In this document: positions 12,984-23,443 of the stretch, piece after piece
Position numbering within the stretch: the stretch's first letter is position 1
Layout: each line of letters begins with the position of its first letter
Source of the DNA: Fistularia commersonii
Taxonomy: Eukaryota; Chordata; Actinopteri; Syngnathiformes; Fistulariidae
Length of the DNA stretch: 64,000 bases
Assembly: GCA_037954325.1 (NCBI GenBank)
Contig: JBBMNZ010000001.1
Location: forward strand, 7,412,874 to 7,476,873
Direction of reading: 5' to 3'
Position numbers and translations under genes: made by a program
Notes under the pieces: generated by a model
What the model saw: only the letters and a program-made list of their open reading frames with translations
Told to the model about the DNA's origin: nothing
The model's database searches: none

Positions 12984-13119
12984 CGTTAAAGACAGCCTGT
13001 CCCTTCACCAGCTCTTGGTCCATTTGGATGATGTATTCCTCTTGCGTGAAGCCCCTCATGCATGGCAACCCCTGCTTGCTCAACAACGGCTTCTCTGCCT
13101 CACCGACCCAGACAACAAC
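12984..13119 (-). CDS. Second coding exon of an unidentified secreted or membrane protein
   Basis: On the minus strand a polypyrimidine-type acceptor (ttgtattcttcag) is followed by 136 bases open in phase 0, ending at a gtcagt donor. The 45 codons start VVVWVGEAEKPLLSKQG and continue with LPCMRGFTQEEY and end ELVKGQAVFN. Codon use and GC content differ from the AT-rich flanks, and there is no transposon similarity. Joined in phase 0 to the exon at 30035-29994, the VVVWVGEA segment extends that exon's hydrophobic stretch into a plausible signal peptide with a possible cleavage after GEA. The exon ends in phase 1, a phase common at borders of extracellular modules. I do not recognise the protein. 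The link to exon 1 is inferred from phase, strand and hydrophobicity, not proved. Confidence 0.6.
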
Positions 13120-14072
13120 CTGAAGAATACAAGCAGGGTAAGAAAAATTCGACCAAGAGTATTTCCTATTAGAGAAAACATCTCTGTGATCCTTGCGGCC
13201 TTTAAACACGTTAATCTTTGATGTGTTTGTAGGAACAAAAATCCTCCCAAACACCCATTTTTTTTCTACCGGCTCAGATTTGGATTAAAGATAATTCTTG
13301 CTAATATGTGAAACTCTCAAGACTGCAGAGGGAAAAAAACATGATGGTGAGAAAGTAGATCGAGGGGATTTGATTAGATTTGATTTTGCCTTTAGTCAAG
13401 GAGGTCTGGTGACTACTTTTCACTGCCTTTACGGAGAAAAAAAGCTCCATGAATGCACTTTATTGCAGAGATAATGCCCCCCACACCCACTTTGTTTCAG
13501 AACTTTGGCCTTGCCCAATGTTGCTGTTATCCACTAATGCTAATGCCTTGAGTTTTCAGAACACGTACCACACTTTTACTGAGGATCCATCATGTACTGC
13601 AAACAGCAGTGTGAATATTATAGCTCAAAAAAATCAAACATGTTATTTCAACAAAAAATCATCAATTCAACTTATTTAAGATTATGACTTTGGAGTATAT
13701 CAGAGTAGGCGTCGTATATTTCAAAATGTTCATTGTAACTGACAACTGGGCACTGCGCGACAACTCACAGTTACGGCGCCTCTTGGTCTACCAAAAATGC
13801 ATGAGGCAGTCAGAGAGGTGGGGCGGAACATTTAGACCACACAGGAGCAGATGAGGAGATTCGATCATTCCTGACTTTCTCTCTCACTTGATCGTTTCAT
13901 CGGTAAAAAAAAAAGAATGACTGCAGACAATGCCATTTGAACACCTGTGTGCTTACTGTGGTCTGAGGGAATTGACTCAATACTACACAATACTACAGTT
14001 CTCATGACCTCTCTATTCTTGTAGTTCCACACATCACCTCATGCATACACAGACCTGTATATTTACATATAA
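13120..14072. other. Probable intronic DNA, no gene seen
   Basis: If the two host exons belong together, this is the acceptor-proximal end of a 16.9-kb intron. No repeats with defined ends and no recognisable coding sequence were found. Confidence 0.5.
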
Positions 14073-15330
14073 TAAGGCCCAGAAATATTTGGACAGTGAC
14101 ACAAGTTTTGTTATTTTAGCTGTCTACAAAAACATATTCAAGATACATTATATAATCAATGTGGGAATTACAGCTCTTTAATACGTAGCCGATTCTTTTT
14201 CAAGGGACCAAAAATAATTGGAAAATCAACTCAGAAGGCTGCAAAAAAATAACAAGGCTGCATAGGCTCATCCCTCAGGAACCTGTCATCAATTAAGCAG
14301 TTAAAAGGTCTGGAGTTGATTCCAGGTGTGGTGTTTGCATTTGGAAGCTGTTGCTGTGAACACACAACATGCGGTCAAAGAAGCTCTAAATGGAGATGAA
14401 ACAGACCATCCTGAGGCTGAAAAAGAGAAATCCATCAGAGAAATAGAAGAAATGTGAAAAGAAAAGAATGGCATAATCGACAGTTTGGTACATTCTGAGT
14501 ACACAGGTGAGCTTGGGAACTCAGAAAGGCCTGGACATCCACACAAGGCAACAGTGGTGGATGATCGCAGAATCCTTTCCATGTCGAAGAAAAAAACCCT
14601 TCACAACATCCACTCAAGTGAAGAACACTCTCCAGGAAATCTACCATAAAGAGAAGACTTCATGAAAGTAAATACCAAAGGATTCGCCACAAGGTACAAA
14701 CCATTAATCAGCCGCAAAAATAGAAAGGCCAGAATTGACTTTGCCAAAAGAAACCCTGAAGAAGCTAGTCCACTTCTGGAACAGCATTCTTTGGACTGAT
14801 GAGACCAAGACCAACCTGTGCCAGAATGATGGGAAGAAGAAAGTTTGGAAAAGAATTGGAACAACTCATGATCCGAAGCACATCTGTAAAACATGGTGGA
14901 AGCAGTGTGATGGCAAGGCCATGCATGGCTTCCAATGGCACTGGGTCACTTCTCTTTATTGATGCTGTGACAAAAGACAGAAGCAGACGGATGAATTCTT
15001 ACGTGTATAGGGATATACTCTCTGCTCGGATCCAGCCAAATGCAGCAAAGATGATTGGACGGCGGTTCACAGTACAGATGGACAAAGTTCAAAATCATAC
15101 TGCAAAAGCAACCCAGGAGTTTTTTTAAAGCAAAGAAGTAGAATATTCCGCAATGGCCGAGTCAATCGCCAGATCTCAACCAAGATCTCAATTTCACTTG
15201 CTCATGACAAAATTCGAGGCAGATAGACCTACAAACAAGCAACAAATGAAGGCCGCTGCAGTAAAGGCCTGGCGAGGCATTACAAAGGAGGAAACCAAGC
15301 ACCCAGTATTGTAGTATTGAGCAATTGGTA
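14073..15330 (+). mobile_element. Tc1-like DNA transposon, decayed
   Basis: The left end has the characteristic ggcccagaaatatttggaca sequence of a fish Tc1-like subfamily, followed by the usual leader and a transposase remnant (14369-15314). No matching inverted repeat is visible on the right, so that end is lost or too diverged. The right boundary is approximate. Confidence 0.8.
14369..15314 (+). pseudogene. Tc1-like transposase pseudogene
   Basis: It begins at an ATG reading MRSKKL, matching the normal start of this transposase subfamily, but meets a stop at the seventh codon and changes frame several times. Recognisable pieces in order are the TDETK region around the first catalytic Asp (about 14797), VKHGGSSVM (about 14890), GTGSLLFIDAVTKDRS (about 14940), IGRRFTVQMD with the second catalytic Asp (about 15055-15080), and HTAKATQEFF (about 15097-15126). 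The SPDLNPIE region that carries the third acidic residue is corrupted at about 15165-15200. The enzyme would cut and paste DNA at TA sites; this copy cannot. Confidence 0.85.
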
Positions 15331-15450
15331 AGAAAGAAGTATTTCACATAATTCACATATTGTGCAGTCATTTTGTTCTCCAGCAGAACTTGCAGTATGA
15401 ATATACTGTTGTGGCGATAATTTGAAATAAAACAAGTCATACGTTCATTC

Positions 15451-15545
15451 AGAATCAAAATCAGAGAAACTTTATTTGTCCCTGAGGGTCAACTGGAGGG
15501 GAGCTGAAAGTAAAAGATTAACTGGTAAAAGTGACTTGGCAACAA
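15451..15545 (-). repeat. LINE 3'-tail fragment (tttatttgtccctgagg type)
   Basis: The block aaactttatttgtccctgag is the reverse complement of the 3' end of a fish CR1/L2/Rex1-type LINE. Related tails occur at 33815, 50001 and, in a SINE, at about 21540. Confidence 0.5.
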
Positions 15546-15624
15546 AGAACCAATCATTATTGTTTAGGAATATTTTGCATTAAAAGCATGAAAATTACAA
15601 GTATCTCCCATGCATGCATTAGGT

Positions 15625-15840
15625 TTTTCAATCCATCTATCCATTGATGCACCTGGCCAGCTAGCCAGTCATCAATTGATCCATTAATCCATATATTTAT
15701 TCATTCACCTGGTCTTCCAGTCATCTGTCTATCCATCCATCGATCCACCTGTGCAGCTAGCCAGCCAGCTAATTCATTCTTCAATCTCTACATACATCCA
15801 TCATCGTTTCACCTGTCTACCCATTCTTCCTCCTGTTAAG
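15625..15840. repeat. Degenerate (ATCC)n tandem repeat
   Basis: Many imperfect ATCC, CATC and AGCC tetramers, including two similar 'cagctagccag' blocks about 80-100 bases apart. It is an old, heavily mutated microsatellite. A shorter relative lies at about 4659-4692. Confidence 0.7.
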
Positions 15841-16777
15841 ACTGTTTTCTAGATACACTTCTATGTATGTATAAATATTAGCATATGACACAACTTCCCT
15901 CAAAAAAATTGTAGTAATTCATTTTTAATTATTTTTTTCCCAACGACAATCAGCCAATGTATCTTTCGCGTGATGTATTATTTCCTCTAACTGTTCCACT
16001 TCAATATCCATAGCTAATTTGGAAGTGTACGTCCTTTTTTTATACATTCGAAATTTCCAGACTAGTTTCAGAGGTTGATATGAATCAAAATGAGGGGTGG
16101 TCCTATTGGTCTTAGCAAAATTCCCTGAAGGCCCAGTTTTAAAACTAGGTGGTCCTAATTGCCCAAACTTGCAACAGAAAGGCCAATGAAAAATCAATAG
16201 GGGAGAGTAATATCCAGTTCAGCAGCAGGTCCAAATTCAAGAGACCAATATTAATCACCATGACAAGCAGCAGACAATGAGGGCAATTAATTCTGATGAT
16301 AATTAGTGTCTAGACTTTTGTGTCTCCTGTTGTTTGAACATGCCTCCCACCCCCCCAAATCCCCAATTCCCGTCCTACATACACGCATGCACATCCCCCC
16401 TTCTCTGAGCAATGGAGAGGCATCTGTCGTAGTTAGTTGGTGTGCTAAATGTGAGTGTAAGTACGGGTTCTATTGTGATTAAAGCAACAGAGCCAAGGAA
16501 GGGTGCGGTAATTTGCTTCAACTGAATCTAAAATAAAGAAAAAACTCTTTGGTGATGTCAGTTTTTAGAGGGGTGGGTCTGTTATGCACTTTTTTAGCAT
16601 AAGAAAGTAAACACATCGCAGGTTCCAGCTGGATTCTTCGACATAATGCGGGCCTCGTCTGTGACATTCAGAGGAGATCCAGAAGAGGCTGCTTCCACTG
16701 CAGCAAGAAAAAAACAAAAATGAAAGTTTTTAGTATGTAGTGTATATGTAATGTTGCTGCATATATGTTAAAAGACA
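15841..16777. other. Non-coding DNA, one weak exon candidate
   Basis: No transposon or gene was recognised. A good minus-strand splice acceptor (poly-T then cttgctgcag) precedes an open stretch beginning at 16697 that is open for about 35 codons in only one phase. See the findings; it is not called as an exon. Confidence 0.4.
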
Positions 16778-18650
16778 GTGATGCAGCCTCAGGGCAGCAT
16801 GGGCCGGTGTCTCCCTGAGCCAGCCTCCAGGGGCATGGGCCAGTGTCTCTGTGAGCCGGTCCTAAGGCCGGATAAATGAGGAAAGGCAAGAGTCTGGAAC
16901 TGAGAGTAGGGACTTTGAATATTGGGACTATGACAGGAAAAGGTAGTGATTTGGTTGAAATGATGCAGAGAAGGAAAGTTGATATACTGTGTGTCCAGGA
17001 CACCAGTTGGACAGGTAGTAAGGCTAGAAGCTTAGAAGCAGGCTTTAAGTTGTACTGCCATGGTACTGACAAGAATAGAAATTGAGTATGAGTTATCTTA
17101 AAGGATGATTGTGTTAAGAACATTCTGGAGGTGAAAAGAATGCCAGATAGACTTATGAGTCTGAAATTGGAAATTGAAGGTGTAATGCTCAATGTTGTCA
17201 GGGGCTATGCCTCGCAGGTAGTATGTGAGTTTGAGGAGAAGGTGAAGTACTGAAATGAGTTAAATGAAGTGATGCAGAATATCCCCAGAGATGAGAGAGT
17301 AGTAATTGGTGCCCACCTCAGTGAGGATGTCGGTGTGGGCAAACAAGGTGATGAAGAAGTGATGGGCAGATTTGGTATACAGGATAGGAATGCAGAGGGA
17401 CAGATGGTAGTAGATTTTGTAAAAAGGAAGGGAATGGCTGTAGTGAACCCTTTTTTCCAGAAAAGACAAGAACATAGGGTAACTTTACAAAGTAGTTGTA
17501 GGTGAGAATGTAGCCAGACAGCATAGGATGGTGGTTTGTAGGATGACTCTGGTGAAAAGGAAGATACAGAGGACAAAGGCAAGGCATAGGACAAAGTGGT
17601 GGAAGCTGAAAAGGGAGGAGTGTTGTATGGTTTACAGGGAGGACTTGAGAAAGGCTCTGGGTGGTCAGGGAGAGCTTACAGGTGATTGGATAACTACAAC
17701 TAGTGCTATCAGGGAGACAGGTAGGAGGGTACTTGGTATGTCATCTTGAAGGAAAGTAGATAAGGAGACTAATGAGGAAGTACAGGAGTATATACAGAGA
17801 AAGTGGTTAGCAGAAAAGAAGTGGGACACTGAGGGGACTGAAGAGAACAGACAGGAGTATAGGGAGATACAATTAAAGATAGAGGTAGCAAAGGCAAAAC
17901 AATGGTTGTACGATGACCTGTTAGCTCCGTTGGACAGTAAGTTGGGAGAGAATGATCTTTACAGGTTCGCAAAACAGAGAGATAAAGATGGAAAAGCTGT
18001 ACTGCTAATGAATGTGGAAAATGAAAGAGGGGTAATGGTAGAACAGGTGACTATTGTAGACCACAAAGTAGCAGAGATTAGTAAAAGTGAGGGGAGGAAA
18101 GCCTTGAAGAGGATGAAGAGTGGAAAGGCAGTTGGTTCTGATATTATACCTGTAGAGGTGTGGAAGTGTCTGGGAGAGGCAGTAGAGTGTCTGACTTGAT
18201 TATTCAACAGGATCTTAGAGAGTGAGAAGATGCCCGAAGAATGGAGATGAAGTGTTATGGTGCCCATTTTTAAGAAAAAGGATTTTTCTAGGTCTACAAA
18301 AGTGCAATGCAGCTCCCTCTGGCCTTCTCTGTACTCCTCTATTACAATTCTCAAAGCAAATATTGCCTCTGCAGTAGTCTTTCAGAGGAACAGCACATGT
18401 TAGATGTTTTGGAGAGAAGGTCAGAGAAGTCATATTGAGATGGTTCGGTCATGTACTAACGTGGGATAGTGAATATATAGATAGATGGATGCTGGAATTG
18501 GAGCTGCCAGGCAGGAGGTCTTGAGGAAGACCAAAGAGAAGATTTATGGATGTTGCGAGATAGGATATGAAGGTAGTTGGTGTGAGAGAGGAGGATACAG
18601 AGAATAGGGTTAGGGTTGGAGACAGGTGATTCGCTGTGGTGACCCCTGAG
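16778..18650 (+). mobile_element. RTE-clade LINE copy A, with internal inversion
   Basis: Copy of the fish 'craniofacial development protein 2-like' RTE family. It starts with the 5' leader (gcagcctcagggcagcatgg), then the endonuclease start (LRVGTLNIGTMTGKG, about 16900), the endonuclease core VVIGA...RFGIQDRNAEG (about 17300-17395), a linker, and the RT start RMKSGKAVGSDIIPVEVWK (about 18110-18170). At 18281 the reading jumps: 18281-18381 is the reverse complement of the RT segment GQRELHCTFVDLEK, and from 18382 the plus-strand 3' end resumes (GTAHVRCFGEKVRE) to the terminal gtgacccctgagg. Most of the RT is missing and many stops are present, so it is inactive. Confidence 0.9.
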
Positions 18651-18764
18651 GGGAAAAGCTGAAAGGAGATATATTAGAAGATATATTAAAACACAGTGGA
18701 AAGTTGTATGTATTATAAAGTATAATACACATTATATTACATCATATTAAATAGTGTATTACAA

Positions 18765-18765
<1 letters not shown>

Positions 18766-18807
<42 letters not shown>

Positions 18808-18818
18808 TGTGTGTGTTT
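18766..18818. repeat. (GT)n microsatellite
   Basis: GT dinucleotides with one AT interruption and a final TT. Confidence 0.95.
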
Positions 18819-18979
18819 GTAAATACATATATGTATACATGTTTTTATTGTTTACACACAGATATGGATTACTATGTTTTTTTTTTTGTTTTTTGTTTTT
18901 TTCATTTTAGCTAACCCCAGGCCCAGTTAATTTACCTGCCTCTTCAAAAATATCACAAGTGGGCATCAGTGACCTATAA

Positions 18980-19062
18980 CCCTCATATTATGTTAAGGGT
19001 CAATTTGACCCATTGGGTCAATGGGTAAAATGGGTCAAATTGACCCTTAACATAATATGAGG
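18980..19062. mobile_element. Perfect hairpin, piggyBac-type MITE
   Basis: The arms cctcatattatgttaagggt... (18981-19012) and their exact reverse complement (19031-19062) are 32 bp each, separated by an 18-base loop. The outer sequence (ccctcat... and ...atgagg-attaa) and the internal gggtcaatttgaccc motif match the ends of small fish piggyBac-derived elements; the right flank keeps TTAA (19064-19067) while the left flank reads ataa. It encodes no protein. Confidence 0.7.
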
Positions 19063-19237
19063 ATTAAAAGTCAGCAAAATAATCAAACAAAATAATAATA
19101 AGGATAATAATAATAATTATTATATAAAATAAAAAATAACAAGATAAATCAGTGGGTAATACAGCCAAAAAGTAAATCAAAATATAATTGAAATATTCCA
19201 GGAATTTACAAATGCATATTAAAAAACTACAACTACT

Positions 19238-19239
<2 letters not shown>

Positions 19240-19334
<95 letters not shown>

Positions 19335-19335
19335 T
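19240..19335. repeat. (AAC)n followed by (TAA)n microsatellite
   Basis: About 22 AAC units run to about 19305, then about 10 TAA units. Confidence 0.95.
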
Positions 19336-19396
19336 GAAATAACCAGCAGTCACTACGAAGATATTATATTGCCAAAACTAAGTAAAATACCGTAAA

Positions 19397-21266
19397 ACGG
19401 CCTCAGGGGGGTACAGGCCAATATCTCCCTAAGCTAGCCTCATGGGAGCATAGGCCAGTGTCTCCGTGAGTTGGTCCCAAGCCCGAACAAATGCAGAGGG
19501 TTGAGTCAGGAAGGGTATCTGACATAAAACTTGTGGCAAACAATTGAGGTTATGAAGAAATGATGGGCAGGTGTAGTATCCAGGATAGGAATGCAGAGGG
19601 ACAGATGTTTAGGACTTTGCGAAAAGGATGGAAATGGCTGTAGTGAAAACTTTTTTTTCAGAAAAGTCAGGAACATAGGGTAACCTACAAGAGCGAAGGT
19701 AGGAGCACGCAGATAGACTACATCTTGTATAGATGAGGTAATCTGAAAGGGATCAATTACTGCAAAGTAGCGGTAGGCGGGAGTGTAGCCAGACAACATA
19801 GGATGGTGGTTTGTAGGATGACTGATGACAAGAAAGATCGAGAGGACAAAGCCAGAGCAGAGGACAAAGTGGTGGAAGCTGAAAAGAGAGGAGTGTTGTA
19901 TGGTTTTCAGAGGGGAGTTGAAAAAGGCTTGGGGTGGTCAGGGAGAGCTTCCAGATGATTGGGAAACTACAGCTAATCTGATCAGGGAGACAGGTAGGAG
20001 AGTACTTTGTATGTTGTCTGGAAGGAAAGTAGATAAGGAGACTTGGTGGTGGAATGAGGAAGTGCAGGAGTATATATAGAGAAAGCGGTTAGCAAAGAAG
20101 AAGTGGGACACTGAGGGGACTAAAGAGAACGGACAGGAGTTCAGGGACGTAGAGTGTAAGGTTAAAATAGAGTTAGCAAAGGCAAAACAAAGGGCGTATG
20201 CTCAGTTGGACAGTAAGGAGGGAGAGAATGATCTATACAGGTGAGTGAAACAGAGAGATAAAGATGGAAAGGATGTACAACAGGTCTGGTAGATTAAGGA
20301 TACAAATGTATTGACAGATGCTAGAAAAGTGAATGAGGAAAATGAAAGAGAGGGAAGGGTGGAAGAGATGACTATTGTAGACCACAAAGTAGTAGAGTAG
20401 TAGAGTAGTAGAGTAAAATTGAGGTGAGGAAGGCATCCAGAAGAATGAAGAGTGGAAAGGTAGTTGGTCCTGATAATATTCCTGTGAAGGTGTGGTAGTG
20501 TCTATGAGAGGCAAAGGTAGAGTTTCTGGCTAGATTATTCAACAGGATGTGGGACAGTGAGAAGATGCCAGAGGAATGGAGAAGAAGTGTGATGGTGACC
20601 TTTTTCAAGAATAAGGGGGATCTCCAGAATTGCAGTAACTGTAGGGGGTTAAAGTTAATGAGCCATACAATGAAGTTATGGGAAAGAGTAGGTGAAACTA
20701 GACTGAGACCTGAAGTCAGCATTTGTGAGCTACATTATGGCTTCATTACCTGGAAAGAGTACTACAGATGCAATATTTGTTTTGAGAATGCTAATAGAGA
20801 AGTACAGAGAAGGCCAGAGGGAGCTGCATTGTGTTTTTGTAGATCTTGAAAAAGCATATGACAGGGTGCCAAGAGAGGAGCTCTAGTATTGTATGAGGAA
20901 GTCTGCAGTCGCAGAGAAGTATGTTAAACTTGAGCAGGACATGTATGCTAGCTGTGAGACAGTGGTAGGGTGTGCTGTAGGGGTAACAGAGAAGTTCAAG
21001 GTGGAGTTGGGATTCCATCAGGGATCAGCTCTGAGCCCCTTCTTGTTTGCAGGGGTAATGGATAAGGTGATTCATGAGGTTAGACAGGAATCTCCATGGA
21101 CCATAATATTTGCATATAACATTGTTATCTGTAGTGAGAGCGGGGAACAGGTTGAGGAAAATCTTGAGAGGTGGATATATGCTCTGGAAAGGAGAGGCAA
21201 GACAGAATATATTTTTGTGAATGAGAGGAGAGATAGATGCTAGAATTGGAGCAGCCAGGTAGGAGG
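19397..21266 (+). mobile_element. RTE-clade LINE copy B, deleted and truncated
   Basis: Begins with the family 5' leader (cctcaggggggtacaggcc), then jumps from the leader at about 19540 into the middle of the endonuclease. It continues through the linker (WWKLKREECCMVFRGELKK, about 19870) and RT (EKMPEEWRRSVMV at about 20560; GFHQGSALSPFLFA at about 21010). The catalytic box reads FAYN instead of FADD (about 21110). After YIFVNE (about 21220) the copy jumps to the LELEQPGRR region and is cut off at 21266 by a hAT end. It is non-functional. Confidence 0.88.
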
Positions 21267-21535
21267 TCTAGACCACGGGTGTCAAACTCATTTTGGTCCA
21301 GGGACCGCATGCGGCCTAATTTGATGTCAAGGGGGCCGGACCAGTAAAATCATTACCTAGAAGTAACGCTAAGTCCAAATGTTTCCTTTGTTTTAGTGTA
21401 AAGGAGGTAAATTATACAAAATCTTTATATGGAAAGAACTGTTCCTCTAAAAACGTTGTAACATGAAATAATTACTTAGAAAAATGTTATGAGGAAACAT
21501 TTTTAAGTTTTAATTTAATACATAATAATTTATCC
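21267..21535 (+). mobile_element. hAT transposon end fragment
   Basis: Starts accacgggtgtcaaactcat and continues with ggccggaccagtaaaat. This is the terminal sequence of a very common vertebrate hAT family (cagnggtgtcaaactcattt type). Only about 270 bp of one end is present; no transposase was seen and no second end was found. Confidence 0.7.
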
Positions 21536-21752
21536 TTTATCAATCCCTGTGGGGAAATTTGTTCCCCGCAATTAACCCATCACAGATGAACCATGAGCTG
21601 TATGCTGCCATCTACCAGCCCCGGGGGAGCAGTTAAGGGTTCAGTGTCTTGCTCAACAACACTTCGACACACTAGTAGGATGCCAGGAATCAAACCAGGA
21701 ATCTTTAGTTCCAAAGATGATTACTCTACCGCCTGCGCCACACCCCGCCTCA
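21536..21752 (-). repeat. tRNA-derived SINE with LINE-like 3' tail
   Basis: Read on the minus strand from about 21750, it has a tRNA-like head with an A-box-like tggcgcaggcggtagagtaa and a B-box-like ggtttgattcc about 33 bases further on. A body follows, and the 3' tail (tttccccacagggattgata) resembles the tails of CR1/L2/Rex1-type LINEs. It would be transcribed by RNA polymerase III and copied by a partner LINE. It is not a functional tRNA gene. Confidence 0.75.
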
Positions 21753-21759
21753 ATATACA

Positions 21760-23443
21760 CAACATAACATCCACAAATACATACTGGAAATCCTTTTTTC
21801 TGAACAGTACCTGTAACATAGCTGATGAAAATGATTAGCAATAAATAACGCAAGGAAAAGTACATCCATACATCTATTTTCTATACGCGCTTTGTCCTAC
21901 TCCAGCTGATTGCTATCTTCATCTTCCTCCTGCTCACTAAAACCATTAAAGGTGTCTTCTTCAGCATTGGACTTGAACAGCCTCAGAATTTCATTGGTCA
22001 AATGTGATGAGGCTAAATGTTTTGGTTACAGTAAGCTCGCGAGCCCCAAAATCCCATAAATTAGCCGCATCATTGTTTAAGCCGCAGTGTTCAAAGCATG
22101 TCAAAAAAGTAGCAGCTTAAAGCAGTCCAGAAATTATGGTAATAAGAAAATATTTGGGACAAAATTAAATAAATCAAGGAGCATACGGTCATAAAGAAAT
22201 CCCCACCCAAAAAGAAAAAAAAAAAAAACACTCAGCACAAAACATGAGGGACACCTGCAAGAAACAACTGATCAGTTATGATAAAATGACATGGGCATAC
22301 TGTTGAATGATGTGATTCTACAAATAAATTGAATCTTAAATATAGATGTAAAACTACTACCATTTCTGGCTCCAATACCAGTCAGCTAATGCTCCCGATA
22401 CTGGGCCTGATTTCATATTTGCACAATGGCAGAGGAAATGCACATCTGATATGTCTTATATTGCTTGTACAATATTGAAATAGCAGGTCTAGCTCTGAGC
22501 TTTTCTCAGCATTTCAACGCTGAGGTTCTCGCTCAAAATATTGATTGGATGGAATGAGCTGGAGTATGTGACAAAAAGGTTTCTAGTTCAATCCTGCCGT
22601 ACTGAGTGGGCTATTTCCATGCATGTCCTTTCTACGCCTGTGAGGATTCCCTGGCTTCATCTTGCAATCCAAAGCCATATGGTAGACTATTTTAAGATGC
22701 CCCTAGGTGTGAACATGAGAGTGAATTGATAAACATCTCCATCAGAATGTCTCAATTGATTGACATGAGACCTGCCCTTAGCTAAACATTATATAAGACA
22801 CACGCTATGTTTCTGACTGCACTGAAATTAGTGATGATAAGCAGCAGTAGTCGAGCTAATTTATTATACTATTCTGTGGTTTCACTGCTTACATCAATTG
22901 GAGAGATACAGACTAAACTTTCAGGAACTAGGCCGATTTTTTTCGTGCTTTCAGACTGCATGGGAACCATGAACTGGGACCTCAGTTACTAAAAAAGACC
23001 CTTTAAGGCAGGGTCTTTTTTTTTTTTTTAACAGCTCCATGGGAACTACGATGTAGGTGCTTGTTGATCCGTGAGACTTACAGTATGAGCTGCACCCAAT
23101 AATGGATACTTTTTGTAAACTGTTGTCCACCATTTTCAATGGTCAGGTCTTTTCTTGCAACTTGCAACATTAGAGTAGTAGTGACTTGTAGTACTTCTTG
23201 AGCACACAATCTTATGTATTCATGTCCTGTACCGTTAAGTGCAATATGGCCAAGTTGAACATTATCTTTTAGATTGCCTTTTAGCTGAAGTGCCATTCTT
23301 TTGATGAATACAGTGGTATATTGCTTTTACCAAATTTCTTTTAATGCCAGTTTGTATTAAGCTCTTTTTTGCCACCTTAAGCAATGTGGCAATGCAAATC
23401 ATTGTTATTATTATCATTATGCTTCTGAGCAATGTCAATAACG
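21760..23443. other. Non-coding DNA with a repeat scrap
   Basis: No gene was recognised. At about 22035-22140 a fragment (aattagccgcatcattgttt ... gcagcttaaa) belongs to a common fish repeat that usually reads 'ataagccgc...gcggcttatagtc'. The rest is unique AT-rich sequence. Confidence 0.5.

Noticed and set aside
15625..15840. Possible CRISPR-like spaced repeat (repeated ccagctagccag blocks)
   Set aside because: Units are unequal and built of ATCC-type tetramers in a eukaryotic context; it is a degenerate microsatellite.
21690..21752. Possible tRNA gene
   Set aside because: Promoter boxes are present, but the cloverleaf is poor and a SINE body and LINE-like tail follow; it is a SINE head.
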